From assembly GCA_012295275.1 (NCBI GenBank), contig CM022667.1:16601484-16663983 (forward strand): a stretch of DNA of 62,500 nt, written 5' to 3'. The notes below the pieces were generated by a model, which did not search any database, had not been told where the DNA came from, and saw nothing but the letters and a program-made list of their open reading frames with translations. The translations under genes were made by a program, and so were the position numbers. Of the stretch, positions 36,396-49,545 are shown in pieces (position 1 is the stretch's first letter; every line of letters begins with the position of its first letter). The stretch comes from Chrysomallon squamiferum. Lineage: Eukaryota; Mollusca; Gastropoda; Neomphalida; Peltospiridae.

Positions 36396-36622
36396 CTGGA
36401 AAAAAAATAAAATATATATATATATATTTACACAAAAAAATAAAATTGTATAGAGATATAACATGCACAACGGAGCTGCTGTAAATGACATATAGCACGC
36501 AAAACTATGCACCCATACACACAGCCATAAATACACATCAAAGACTACAAAGATAATATGTGCGCAGAGAGGCATATACATATATATATATGTATGTTTA
36601 CAAGACTTTCTAAGTGTCTTAC

Positions 36623-36814
36623 CTGGTGTTGTCGTTGCTTATACTGCTGGGTCTATCGATGTTTCTTCTGATGGGTCTATCGTCGTCGCACATAAGCTTA
36701 CTCTGCAGTGAACTCTGTTTCCCTCTGGACTTAGTTCACAGTAGCAATCTTCGTAACAGCGATTTACCGGTGGCACGGGTCCGAGCGGATATATTTTCCC
36801 GTCATAATAACATA
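36623..36814 (-). pseudogene. VWC-like exon with an in-frame stop before its donor
   Basis: 192-bp phase 1-1 exon on the minus strand (acceptor TTCTGGTCCAG, donor G|GTAAGA). Reads VCYYDGKIYPLGPV, NRCYEDCYCELSP, NRVHCRVSLC, then a Thr/Ser/Pro tail with TAA at 36641-36639, five codons before the donor. Related to the exon at 51477-51662. The upstream exons it would need (42504-42573) are also damaged, so I call it part of a decaying gene (R'). A truncated but translated product is still possible. Confidence 0.6.
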
Positions 36815-38639
36815 CTGGACCAGAATAGTAAAGTGAATTTTAATTTGTCTACATATTTCTTGAAAATCAATATAGTTAAGGTAAAAAGTGCAGACTAGGG
36901 TCACCTGTACCCGACAATAATATACATTATAAAAATATTATTTTATTATATTTGTTTTAAGTGTAGTTTCTTCTACATAACAACAACCGCATTGTTGTCT
37001 AATAATTAAATGTTTTCTTCTTTTTTTACATTTTGTTTTCTTTTCCAGTGATACTTGTTAATTTTTCAAATAATAAGTCAGTTATAAATAATACTCATAG
37101 CAAGATTTATATTCTAATTTTCTGTACAATTACAGTTCAGAGGAAATACGGATGTGCCGTTTAAATAGGTCAGAAATGAAAGGATTAAATACAGTTTTCG
37201 GATTTGTTCTGTGACAGCATTTTAAAAACATCGACATACTTTAAATCGAAATGTCAGTGAAAATATTGCAGAACATATCCATTCTTTTCGTGTATACCCT
37301 TTATACACCACATCGCATCTTGAAAATTATTAGGTAGTGTGGATACGCTATTGAATCAAGATTGAACTGTTAAATATTTATTCAAATACCAAAAGAACAG
37401 TCTTTAAATCACATAATAATCGCGAACTTTTGGCATTCGTTGCAGTTTTGGAAACTGTGAAAGTGACAGTGTAAAAATATTTTATATAAAAAGTAATTTT
37501 GGCAAAAAAAAAAAAAAAATAATAATAATAATAATAATAACAAAAAAATAAATACAAAATAATTAATTAACTTCGACCAATAATAACGCTAAGAAATGAT
37601 AACGTGATAATCCAAAATGTTCAGATGATCACGGTTATCATCACGGTTATTTTATATATAACAAAAATATTAAATTCAAACTTTATAATGGAGTAGGTAG
37701 GATAACGGTATGTTTGTGGACACCAGTAAACGCAGAAAATGAAATTTTCAGCTTGGACTGAAAAGTCACTTTTTGAAATATATCTATATATCACTACACA
37801 TGTTTTTCTGTGTTTTTCATCGGAATTACAATCAACCTTTTCACCTTTATTTACGTTTTAGTAATTGTCACTTTCAAAGCGTCATAAATATATAGCGTTG
37901 TTGTTTTTAGGCATTACAGTTATTATTGAGACAGGCGCGTCAATAGCAAATTGCGATTCGGGTCAAATAGGTGACTTTTAGTTTTTTGGTGACTTAAATC
38001 TCTGACTCTGTCTACTTTCAGGACCTCTGTTTTATCAAAAATATCACTTTCATGAGTTAAAAATACATCTAGTAACACTAACACTCTGAAAAGTGTATGT
38101 AAACTTGAAGTGTATCGCCCTATGATCAAGTATAGAATACGAAACTGATCTAGATTACCTCCCCTCTAACTATTTCCAAGACTTTCGTTGTAGAACCTAG
38201 GTTGTATTCAAATAGTGGCTCATTTCCACTTAACAGGATGTTCAGTTTCTGCTTGACAGCGATTTCAGAAAAATAGCTCCTGTGAAGAAACCTACACAGA
38301 AAGAGGCTGTGAAAGACAAGTAATCGTGAAGAAACATGCAGTTTATACAAACCTGTGAAAAGCAAATAAGCAAAGCTGCACTGTGGTGAGAATCCGACTC
38401 AGTCGCCTTCAACCAGAACTTCGTCTTTGACGAAGACACCGACTATATACTTTAGGGAATAGTTGTCTCAATCATTTTAATACAATTAACGGTGGTTTAT
38501 TCGTAAACCTGCCTCACTAAATCAGAGACAGGACAGTTGATCATGGACACATTGTCTCTAAATCCAACGAATCAGTATCGTATATCTCATGTCAGAACGC
38601 GAATTCTATCTAAGTTGGTGCGCTCCGTTTTCATGCCAT
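36815..38639. other. Non-coding stretch before the tandem duplication
   Basis: AT-rich unique-looking sequence with a short poly-A/(TAA)n at 37506-37540. Three minus-strand frames of 65-71 codons (37.9-38.4 kb) show no domain or splice context. I see no gene. Confidence 0.45.
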
Positions 38640-40679
38640 TAATTATTACAAGATTCTGCCTACAAGAAGCAATGGCAATAGCGGTAGTTGCTTATATTGT
38701 TGTCTAAATTTTAAATATGTAGTATTGAGATTCACAAGGGGTTTCTTCTTTTATTTTTCATTTGATGTTTCTAACACTGGAAGTAAAATATCAATAATGT
38801 AAGAACATTTTAAATTTTCGGAGAAAACAAATATCAGGTACGATGGATCAGGATATCATTTTATATAGACTACTCAAATTCGGAGAATACGACCCCAACC
38901 TTCATCCATTTACATACATTGATTTCTACTTCTTCTTCTTCTTCTTCTTCTTAGCAATAACAGTGGGTGTCTATAGTGTTGTTTAAATGTATCTTTACAA
39001 TATAATTAATTAAACAAACTGTCTTGAAAACTCTCTCGCTCTCTCGGACACTGAGACACAAATGTAATTATCCGTCTATAGTGCATGAAAAACATGCATA
39101 TTTTCAAAGCTGCTTCAGTGACACTGACAAAATTGTCCTCAAAGTGTAATCATTGATTAAATATGGTGAAACGCAAAACAAGGAACGGTTTGGTTCGTAA
39201 TATAGCAGAGATAATCTGGACGTTTGAGGTAAAGAGAACACAGCAATCCATTAAATAAAAAAAAAAAAAATTAATAACAAACATTTTATTTATTTATTTA
39301 TTTATTTATTTAGAGACAAATGTTAGAAGAGTTCATTTTAGTTCATCTGTGCTTTTAACACCGCTGCTACTTGAATTATTTGGTGTTTGGTAGTATCATT
39401 CTGAAAGAAAAACAAAATAAATGACTAAACATTAACTATTTATCTAGTAAAAAGTCTTAATACATAGATATATTATGCACGAAGGAGCAGCTGTGATAGA
39501 CATGCATAAACAAAGAAACACTCACAAATACACACAAGCACGCATACAGAACACGTGTATAATTGTGTGTCTTTGTGTTAGTGCGTGTGCATATGTGCTG
39601 AAATAATCCTTTTCACAGAAAAGAAGCACAGTCTTCCAAACCATCGTGCTAGGAAAAGTGTAAATTTAAAGTAAATTTACTTCTGTATCTTATTCTACAT
39701 TGTTAACATTAATATTTTTACTGTTTCTACACGTTTCGGAAATTACGGATCTTTTTATTTTCAAGGCAGCCTTTCCTCTTTTTTTCTTTGTTAAAGAGAG
39801 GAGCTACTGTGTATCTGCTTTCAACACTTACAGTCTAATTGAGGCATAAAACATACTTCACGTTTGATTCATTTTGGAAATAGTTCGTTGTAAAATTAAA
39901 CATTTCGACTTTTTGTTAAAGATATAACATCTGATTCAACAAAGAAATATTCATAAACACTAATTCATTCAAGAATATCTCATAGTTTCCAATTAACCCA
40001 GAAAACACTCAGAATATTTCGTTCTCGCGAAAACAGATTCTGTATTTCATCACGAAGAGAAAAAGCGTCGGAAACATGTCTCGTAGTACGCCTGTCAAAC
40101 AAACAGAAAGCACCCAGAAAATATTAACAATATTTGCACGTTCAGCATGATTTAGTTCTCTAATCTCTGTGACAGAAAGTTAAATTTTCTGATTTAAATT
40201 CTATTGCTCCCAACATATGTCGCATTCGATTCATTGGTAACCGTAATCCAAATCTCTTTAATTAAATACATAATCGCACTTAATTTAGTTCTCAGATATT
40301 GTGAATTGCTATTGCTGTGTTGGTAAATACAGAAATCTGCTGCAACTGCAGTTAGTTTTAACAATGCCGATTTATTTCTTGCACAGGATAAAGGAGATAA
40401 ATCACCAGAAAATTCAAATTTTATTGGTAAAATTTCCCCTGCTGGCGTTTACAGTAAAGAGAAGAATTTAAAGTGCGTTTAATTTTTCAACCCCTGTCTA
40501 GTAAATAAGGGACAGAGTCATCTACACTGATAACAGCAGTAACCGACAAATTAATATACCATAAATATATTAATCATTTCTTCTTTTTAATATATAATGA
40601 TAAATTACATTTACTTTTCTTAGTTTTGAATTAAGTGTTTAAATAATTGCAATATTTTGTTTTATTTTATGACAATTCT

Positions 40680-40719
<40 letters not shown>

Positions 40720-40741
40720 TGTCTCTCTCTCTCTCTCTCTG
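40680..40741. repeat. (CT)n(GT)n(CT)n compound microsatellite
   Basis: CT, then GT, then CT dinucleotides. The corresponding place in unit 2 (53170-53246) is a pure CT tract. Confidence 0.93.
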
Positions 40742-40899
40742 TATATATATTAACAAGAGAAAGCTCTACATTTTCACTGCAACGTTTAGACTTCTCTGTT
40801 TGTGTATATGTATATATGGTTAATATTAAAATGAACTATAAAATCCCTGGGGCTAACAAACAATAAACACAGTCATGAGTAGAACTCTATCTGAATTTA

Positions 40900-41025
40900 T
40901 CCCTTGCATTTCTTTTCTTAACATCTACTCATTTTACTCGCTACCTTGATTATCTAATGACACGGGTCAGACGTCACAAGATTTTCCAGCTTAATCGCAT
41001 GATAAGAAGCTCGGTGATGTTTAAG
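40900..41025 (-). pseudogene. Remnant of a VWC-like exon
   Basis: 40945-41038 aligns base by base with the 5' part of the exon at 51477-51662 and its acceptor (TCTAATG-CACGGGTC, TTAAGCTGAA-GAAGCAAGAAGCATG). Read on the minus strand it has stops at once (CT-TAA). It is a dead copy of that exon at a different place within the unit. Confidence 0.6.
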
Positions 41026-42267
41026 CTGAAAGAAGCAAGAAGCATGTGGGAAATATTAACAAGATCTGTACACTTATTATGATTTAGCCGTTTGTTATTT
41101 GGCAATAAAATTAATTGTACTGGATTAAATACTTTTCATCCCAACATATCGCAAGTGATTCACTGTTAGGCATAATGCAAATGCATTTAATTTGTATTTA
41201 TCCTGCTTGTGTTTAAGTACTGTGAACTGCTGTTCCTATGATCGAAAATGTTACGATAAAATATAACAGCAGTTAAGTTTAAAAATGCCGATTAATGTTT
41301 GCCGTACAAGAAAGTAAATAAATGGTAAGAAAATCGAAACTCTGTTAATAACATTTTCACTTCTGGTATTTAAGTAATGACAGGAATTTATTTCGAGTTT
41401 TAATTTTTCAATCTATTTCTAGTAAATCTAGTAATACAATACCCGACAGAAGTAAATAATTATTAGAAAGATATCATTCATTTATATCAACATTTAATAC
41501 TTTATTATAATTATTAGTTAGTGGTCAGGTTTCTGCATTGTTGTTAAATAATAAAAATTTAGTATTTTTACATATTTTTTTATCAGTCATCCTTGTTAAT
41601 TTAAAAAGTAAGTGAGCTATAATTAATATTCATGTATAAATTTATAATTCAGTTTTTCTTTACAAATACAGGAAAGAGGACATACGGATGTACAGTTTAA
41701 ATATATCAGAACCGAGAGGATTAGGAGATTAACTAATTTATCCCTTATAATAATATTTATAATAATGATCAGATTCTTACATTGGTTTACACTGGGTCGA
41801 TTGGGTCGTGGTGTAATGAATGAGCCAGGAAACGAAAACGTGACAAGCCAAAATGTTCAGATCGGGAGGCCTTTCCTTTCTAATATTCCAAACACTGGTG
41901 ATATGCATATACAGCTGTTTCAGTAAAATTGGGTCCTAACGTAATGATACTTCCTACTATAGCACTCCCAGTTCCAACATTCCATAAGAGTATGAAGAAT
42001 AGTAAATAAATAAGCGTTTTAACTATAACAACCGTATATGAAGAAGATTTACTTTCAGATTATTCTACTATTGAAATACGTGAATAAAAAAGGACGCAAA
42101 TGAAAACGAAACTTATCTAGAAGTTGTTTACGGGTTGTTAAAGGATTAAGCTATATATATAAAATTATACATTTATAAAATTATCCCTGGGAATAATTAT
42201 ACATGGTTTTACAAAGCTGATCAACGGAGAAAAATGCTTGTTTTCTTAAAATTTGTTTGTTCCTTTG

Positions 42268-42323
<56 letters not shown>

Positions 42324-42437
42324 AATTACTATTGATGTTGTTATCGTTGTTATTATTGGTATTCTTGCTGTTCATATTGTAACTGTTTTTATATTTAAAC
42401 TGAATTACTACTTAGAAAACAGCAGTAATAATAATAA

Positions 42438-42468
<31 letters not shown>

Positions 42469-42503
42469 AAAAGTAATACTAATAATAATAAACTACAAAG
42501 TAC

Positions 42504-42573
42504 CTTGAGTCGCTGGCATTGAAAATACACACTAAATAATAAAATTCAAACAGAAGAGCACGTGAACAGGCAT
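42504..42573 (-). pseudogene. Signal-peptide exon of gene R', with stop codon and 9-bp deletion
   Basis: Minus-strand ATG at 42573 reads MPVHVLFCLNFII then TAG where the sister exons have TCG (Ser), then C-V-F-S-M-P-A-T-Q and a phase-1 GTACTT donor. It is 70 bp against 79 bp in the three intact sister exons. With the loss of its downstream exons, the gene copy is dead. Confidence 0.8.
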
Positions 42574-42686
42574 GTTGTCGCTATTCTTGTATGACGTGAG
42601 TCAGTTTTGGTAATATTTAAGTAACAGCTGTTACATTTGATGTGTGACGTGTCTGTGCGGTATATATTAAATATTCATGGAAAGGA

Positions 42687-42688
<2 letters not shown>

Positions 42689-42759
<71 letters not shown>
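42689..42759. repeat. (CT)n microsatellite
   Basis: About 71 bp, just upstream (minus-strand sense) of the signal exon of R'; it has no long equivalent in unit 2. Confidence 0.95.
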
Positions 42760-42761
<2 letters not shown>

Positions 42762-43587
42762 ATTTAATTACTCAGGATCTGTCCATTTAAGTACATCTTT
42801 TATTCTTTTTAACCTGTGTCTTAGACACGGTGTTTAATTTTCCTTATCATACTGATCTCAGCGTAAGAACATCTAAGATATTCTTCACTTTTAAATACTG
42901 TACATCAGAAACCATTAGATTAAAAACAATATTAGATAAGTATTTCTTTTTAATTCATTTCTTCTGTACAAATAGATTATCCTGCATTGAGAAAATCGTG
43001 TTCAATTTTACTGTTTTATATTCATTTATTTTATTGAAATAATACCTAGAAACGTGCGTTTCTGTATATATGTGTATGTGTATGAATGTCTGGGCGTCTG
43101 TGTGTGTGCGCGTGTGCGTGTGTATTTGTGTGCTACCTTTACAAACACAAGGAGAGAGAAAGAAAAGGGAGAAATATCATCTACCATAGTTTCGTTATTA
43201 TTTTCTGAGTTTTAATATTTCACAAGTTGATAACACCACGAAATAATGTTACTTAAAGATAGAAAATGTCGGTCTACACGAACAGAGCTTAATAACCGTA
43301 TTAACAAAAGTCAGCGTAAGAAACAAACAGAACAAGAAGTTAGAAGTAGACAAAATGTGGTTAAAGCAGATGAACTACAATGAAAGGTTATATACTGTAA
43401 CAACATATGCATTCCACTGTTGTATGATGTCATATAATGTATCCATGTGTACAGAGAGTATCCATGACTACAGTGTTATTTAATTTATCCAGAGTATAAA
43501 CTTAACTCAAACAATCTGCATAAGATATTGATATTTTAAGATAGGGGTAAAACAATTTAATACTGAATATCACTAATAGTCGTAATA

Positions 43588-43726
<139 letters not shown>

Positions 43727-43804
43727 TCCATTTATCAATAACTATTTGTATAATTTGTCCATATTATTATTTTATTTTCCTCTGCCAAATAATTATTCAT
43801 TTAC

Positions 43805-43996
43805 TTGTTGTTTCCGGCATCTTAGAGGTGATAAGTGGTGTTATTTTCGTTCTTGAACACAAAGCCACGCCATATTCTGGTTTCCATGAACCAATAAGGT
43901 ATGTTTGTGGAGGACATTTACAGTGACCATCATCACTAAAGTATTTCTGTTCATCTCCTCGTAACACATGTCCTGATGGTGTTTTACAGTTACGTT
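43805..43996 (-). CDS. Gene P exon 3: 4-Cys module
   Basis: 192-bp phase 1-1 exon (acceptor TTATTACAG, donor A|GTAAAT). Reads ERNCKTPSGHVLRGDEQKYF, SDDGHCKCPPQ, WKPEYGVALC, then ITPLITSKMPETTSK. Pattern C-x-TP-x-G, D-D-G-x-C-x-C, P-E-x-G-x-A-x-C, shared with the exons at 56336-56512, 55935-56131 and 1-260. Confidence 0.75.
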
Positions 43997-43998
43997 CT

Positions 43999-44040
<42 letters not shown>

Positions 44041-46710
44041 GTAATTATAATAATAATAATAAAAATGATAATAACAACGACAAATAATATTACTAACTAA
44101 ACAGTCTTTTTTATTGTCTACTCTAGTATAATAAAGAATTCGATTACTACTATTATAATTGCTCCTACTATTTCCACTAATACTACTAATACATTTATTA
44201 CTACTACTACTACTATAACAACTATTACCACTACTACTCCAAATACCACTAATTATAATACCAATACATTTCCTATTAGTAATACTATTGTTATTGCATT
44301 TAGCACATTATTAGAAGTACTGATTCTACTACTGCCACATATTTTACAAGACATCCACAATAATAATTTCTTAGTCTTCGTTACTGGCTGTTGTTATTAC
44401 TCTTGCCACTATAAAATAAACATCAACAACAACAGCTACTACACGACAACTATTAATACTATCATTGCTACTACAACTTCTGCTACTAATTCTACTACTA
44501 ATACTATTGCTACTACTAATAATTATAAGTCTAACATTATTATTACTAATCCTGCCTTTAATGATAATAGTAAGCCTACACCTACTAATAATAGTTGGTC
44601 GAACTACACTAATAATACTACTGCTAGTATTAATGCTACGATTACTGGTACTAACCAGACTTCTAATAATTATACTTTCACTTCGTCTACTGCTGTTGGT
44701 ATAAGGAGATACTGAAACGTTGCCTACCTCGACATGTGTATGTTCCACAGGGATCAGGTCCTTCAGGATCGAAACACATTGGTGGAGAATAATTAGGGTA
44801 TCTACAAAGAATGTCCACTCCAAGTGGACCGTAAGCATGCTCACAAAAACACTGGTACGCACAATTCACAAACATTGGAACGAATTGTCCAACTCTGTAC
44901 ATTTGTCCGTTGTAAAAGCAGTATTGTGGCACAGCTGTCGTATGTGCAGAACAATAAGAACAACAAGAACAGCAGGAATAATAATAATAATAATAATAAT
45001 AACAACAGTAACAACAACAACAATAATAACAGCAACAACAACAACCTTAATAATAATAATAATAATAACAATAATGATGAAAATAGTAATAATAATGATA
45101 ATAATCACAATAGCTGTTGTAATAACAATGAAATGAATCTAAAGTTTAATTTTAATATTGTGTATTTTTTCTAACTTTGTCGGTATGCATACAACTACGT
45201 GAATATATCAATATATCTAGAATGTTTATTATCACAAACTTAGCCCAACTTAAGCATAAACTAATCATCCTTAGGGTTTCAGAGATTCAAAATTTCTTTT
45301 TATTTATTCATCAATATATAAAGAATTAAACATGATGTATAATCTAATTTCCAGTATTAACATAATCAACATAAGACGTTACAAACATTTATTTCCAGTA
45401 TTATTTTAAGATTAATAAATATTTTTAAACTTAATATCCTCAGTGGCGAAACCGAGCACCTGATTTGTTTTGCATGTTGGAGACATTGTACTAATTTCAG
45501 TTATTAATTGTCAAATAGGACCTCTACAGATTCCCACAATTTTAGACCTGGATATGATTCCATTCAGCCATGTTCACGGCAGAGTTTACACTTTTAATAT
45601 GACATCGTTACTCATTTAACGAGAAGAAGATAGAGAGAATTCTTAATATTAAGTAAACTATTCGCTGCACTCAGACACACTAAAAGGTGTATGATCTTTA
45701 CAAGATAGGTGCAGGACAAGACGTGTACATTTCAGAATTGTTTTCTTCACATTTGAATCTGCGCTGTCTGCTAAGGGAGAAACGTGACTTTTGAGGTATT
45801 GTACTTTTAAAGTGTGAGAAGAAAGGAGATAAATGAAAATCAAACTTATCCAGAAGATATTTGTGGGTTATCAAATGAAATGACAGATAAATATATAATA
45901 TAGCATTGTGAAAGCGAAATTCCCAGAAGAAAAATAAACCCAAGTCTGGTTGCTTTATGTTCGTTTCATTGTTCTTGTTTGATCTTTTTCATAATTTCTT
46001 TTTCATTCACACGTTGTTAGTGAGTTCAGCACATCCCTCTTAACGTCACAGAAAAGCGACTGTCTCCTCTCAGCTTCACATCGCATAAATCCAGAGTCGC
46101 CAGTTTAGAAAATGAAAATTCTAAAATGAATCACATTTAGTAAATCATTATTATTATTATTATTATTATTGTTGTTGTTTCAGAATCTACTTTTTTTTGT
46201 ATTCATCAGATAAAAGTGCGTATGCATGACATGAATGGATGTAGTTGATATGTGTACAACGAGTAACCTAGCATATTCTCTACCAGATAAACTGTTCATT
46301 ATACACTGAGAATGGCTTCCTTTCATGGACAAAAAGCCACGCATTATACTATTAATTATTTCGCTTTAGCTTTTGTTGTAGTTGTAGTTGTTGTTGTTGT
46401 TGTTATTATTATTATTTTTTATTGACATCATCATTATTATAGTTATTACTGTCATTGTTGAGACCGTAGTTATTATTATTATTATTGCTGTGGAAGTTGC
46501 TGGTGGTAATAAATGATGTAGCTGTTACTGCCTGTTAATAAACAGCAATACTAATAATAACAATAAATATAATAATAATACTAATAATACTAATACTACT
46601 ACTAATAATAACAATAATAATTACAAATTACCTCGAGTTGTTGACATTGACAAGACAGACGAAATAATAAAGTTCAAACAGAAGACTGAAAACAGCGTGT
46701 GAACAGCCAT
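43805..46710 (-). CDS. Gene P: small secreted cysteine-rich protein (signal, VWC-like, 4-Cys module), terminal exon lost
   Basis: Exons on the minus strand: 46632-46710, 44728-44934, 43805-43996, phase-1 introns. The frame is open through all three. The last exon ends ACAACAA|GTAAATGA; the terminal exon present in sister gene Q is deleted from this unit. If the donor is not used, translation goes S-K-stop two codons on, giving about 161 residues. Eight Cys in the first module and four in the second. Secreted; partners and function unknown. It may work as a shortened protein or be on the way to loss. Confidence 0.65.
44728..44934 (-). CDS. Gene P exon 2: VWC-like 8-Cys module
   Basis: 207-bp phase 1-1 exon (acceptor CACATACGACAG, donor G|GTAGGC). 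Reads AVPQYCFYNGQMYRVGQF, NCAYQCFCEH, VDILCRYPNYSPPMCFDPEG, DPCGTYTCRG. The eight-cysteine spacing and the C-x-x-x-G-x-x-Y start resemble von Willebrand C / single-VWC modules; assignment is by pattern only. Confidence 0.77.
46632..46710 (-). CDS. Gene P exon 1: signal peptide
   Basis: ATG at 46710 reads MAVHTLFSVFCLNFIISSVL followed by SMSTTR, then a phase-1 GTAATT donor. Clear secretory signal; the sister exons at 54710-54788 and 59310-59388 have the same length. Confidence 0.8.
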
Positions 46711-46946
46711 GTTGTCACTTTTCGCTTGTAACATTATTGAGTATTGATAACGTTTAAATAACATTTTTTCACATGCGCAGTTAGATGCCTCTGTTTGGTA
46801 AATAGGTTAAGTACATTGAGAAACGACTGGTGATGAGTAATGCTGACAGCGGATCGTATCACGAATTAAATATAGATATTAAAATAATAAGAATTCATCA
46901 TGTGTATCATTTAACGTCAGACTCTCAGTTTTTAAATTTTACTGTT

Positions 46947-46949
<3 letters not shown>

Positions 46950-47041
<92 letters not shown>
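46950..47041. repeat. (CT)n microsatellite
   Basis: About 92 bp; orthologous position in unit 2 is 59636-59720. Confidence 0.95.
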
Positions 47042-47045
<4 letters not shown>

Positions 47046-47643
47046 ATCTTTCAGTAACCATACATTTTTGGACAAGATTTAATTAGGTAGAATCTGTCAA
47101 TTTAAGTCCATCTTTTGATCTTTCCAAAACTATTTTGTCACCGTCATCTTAGAATATTATTTTTTTCTGATAATAATTAATTTCAACCTTATCAATTTTT
47201 CAAGAACTTCTACCAGTTTTCTTTAATTTTAAATAGATACATTAGATTTAAAATAAAATAGTTTCGATTTTTTGTTCAGATCTGCACAAATCTATCATGC
47301 AGCATTGAGAAAAACATCTTGTTTAATTTTGCTGTTTTGGTTACATATATTTGATCAATTCACGATAATTCATCCATGACATGTTCACGTACTTTTATTT
47401 GATGAATACAAACCACGTAGTAGATGCTGAAATGACATGAACCATTTTCGTGAGATTTCTATTATGTACGACCGGCTATTTTACCATATCACTCGCGGGT
47501 TTTTGCAAACTTTGAAACGTTAGATTCTACAAGAGGTTTAGAAAAAAAATGAACAAAAAACGAACTTAAACAAATATGTATGTATGGGTATGTCAGTGTA
47601 TTTAAATGTGTGTATGTATGTGTGTGTGTATCTCTATCTACAT

Positions 47644-47644
<1 letters not shown>

Positions 47645-47694
<50 letters not shown>
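47645..47694. repeat. (GA)n microsatellite
   Basis: About 50 bp; counterpart in unit 2 at 60337-60414. Confidence 0.93.
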
Positions 47695-47696
<2 letters not shown>

Positions 47697-48309
47697 TCAC
47701 ATTTACTCAGTGGCAGAGAGAGAGACCGAGGGAGAGAAAGACAATACATATAAAACTACCTATAAACTAGATATACCGATAATAGATTTATTCAGTTTGT
47801 TAAGATTTCCATAGATAATTACAGCATAAGAAAGAAAGATGACGGATTTTATTCAGTATTAATTATATTTTTGCAAGAGAGTATATAACATTTAATACTT
47901 AAAAACTCAAATCTAACCATTATACAGAAAATAAAGCGTAAACTGTAATTGATTTTATTTTTTGTTCAATGTTTTTGTGAAATTAATTATAAATAGCAAC
48001 GTCCTTGATCCAATCAGATAGCCGTATCTGAAGATTAGATTATGTACTCATGTATGCACAAATATATGTATTTATGTATGTATGTGTGTATCTATGAAGT
48101 ATATACGTATGTATGTATGTATGTATGTATTTTGTATTACGTATGTGTGTATGTGTGTATGTGTGTGACTGTATCTGCATATCTTATATTATATATGTAC
48201 GTATTAAAACAATATTATTTCATGTAACATTATAATGAATATTCCTTATTCAGCTACTAAGTATTTTTTATATCACATGCAAAGTTTACGAGATCGCTTT
48301 TCTTGGTGG

Positions 48310-48420
48310 TGCTCTTCTAGATAAAGCAAAGCCACGCCATTTTCTGCTTTCGAAGAACCAAACATTTACAGTAACCATCATCACTAAAGTTCTCCACGTA
48401 TCACGTTTTACAGTTACGTT
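48310..48420 (-). pseudogene. Remnant of a 4-Cys module exon
   Basis: Minus strand begins AACGTAACTGTAAAACG (R-N-C-K-T), then a deletion removes the PSGHV codons and gives TGA; later YCKC and NGVAL-like bases are still visible. The equivalent of 43805-43996, disabled. Confidence 0.75.
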
Positions 48421-48426
48421 CTTTAA

Positions 48427-48510
<84 letters not shown>

Positions 48511-49232
48511 CAATAATAATAATAATAATAATAATGACTTTTCAACATGATATAATTAATTAATAATCTACATTTTTCCTGAATACATTAGTATTACGAC
48601 AACAACCACTACTGCTGCAGCTACAGCTACTACTACTACTGTTACCTCTTCATCTACTAATACTAATACTATTATTAATACATTACTATTACTAATATTA
48701 TTATATTACTTATATGACTAGTAGCGTTTATTCTACTACTGCCACAACTTTTACAACTCTTCCACGATAATTGTTCCTTAGTCTTCACACCACTCTAAAA
48801 ACAACAACTACTACTACCATTACTACTACAACCACCACTACTGCTACTGATACTGATAGATTTACTACAATTACCATTCATAATACTATATTAATACCAC
48901 GACTACCACTGCTGGTGCTAATACTAATAGATTATCACTGCTAAAACTCATGCTCCACCTACCACAACTGATACTAATGGCAATACTAAGCCTGCGACAA
49001 CTACTACTGATACAATCACAGTTACTAATACTACACGATAATACTATGACATTTTCTACTGGTGTTCGCAGAAAGATAAACTGAAGAATTGTGTACCTCA
49101 ATATGTGTACCTCAAGTAATATTTATATAGCTAATAATAATACTATGATTCCTACTGGTATAACTGAGATTACTAATAATTAGATTTTAAGTTCATCTTC
49201 TACTGTTGGTATAGAGAGACACTGAAAAGTTG

Positions 49233-49412
49233 TCTACACGTGTATCTTTGACAGGCATCAGGACCTTGATCAACAAGATCGAAACACATTGGTGGGAAAT
49301 AATCAGCGTGCAAACAACGAATTTCTAATTGAGATGAAGAAAAATCAGTAGGCTGACAACGACACTCATCCGCACAGCGGTATTGGAGATATGAGTACAG
49401 GTGGCTGTAGCT
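49233..49412 (-). pseudogene. Remnant of a VWC-like exon, donor lost
   Basis: The acceptor CACACTACAG is followed by ELQPPVLISPIP-like sequence, then a deletion of roughly 55 bases that removes the first Cys and the GQMY segment and shifts frame. RCADECRCQP, LEIRCLHADYFPPMCFDL and CQRYTCR remain open, but the G|GTAGGC donor of the sister exons is deleted (AGACAACTT). Not usable as an exon. Confidence 0.8.
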
Positions 49413-49489
49413 CTGTAGTGTGTATGGAACAATAAGAACAACACAAACAATAATAATAATAATAATAATATTAATAATATTAATCATTA

Positions 49490-49545
<56 letters not shown>

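Noticed and set aside
38150-38439. Two overlapping minus-strand frames of 65-71 codons
   Set aside because: No signal peptide, domain or family splice context, and no second copy in unit 2 to support coding.
44371-44862. 163-codon minus-strand Ser/Ile/Arg-rich frame, with its relative at 56824-57228
   Set aside because: Intronic CTA/TAA repeat read beyond and in another frame from the VWC-like exon; no domain, and the exon donor lies inside it.
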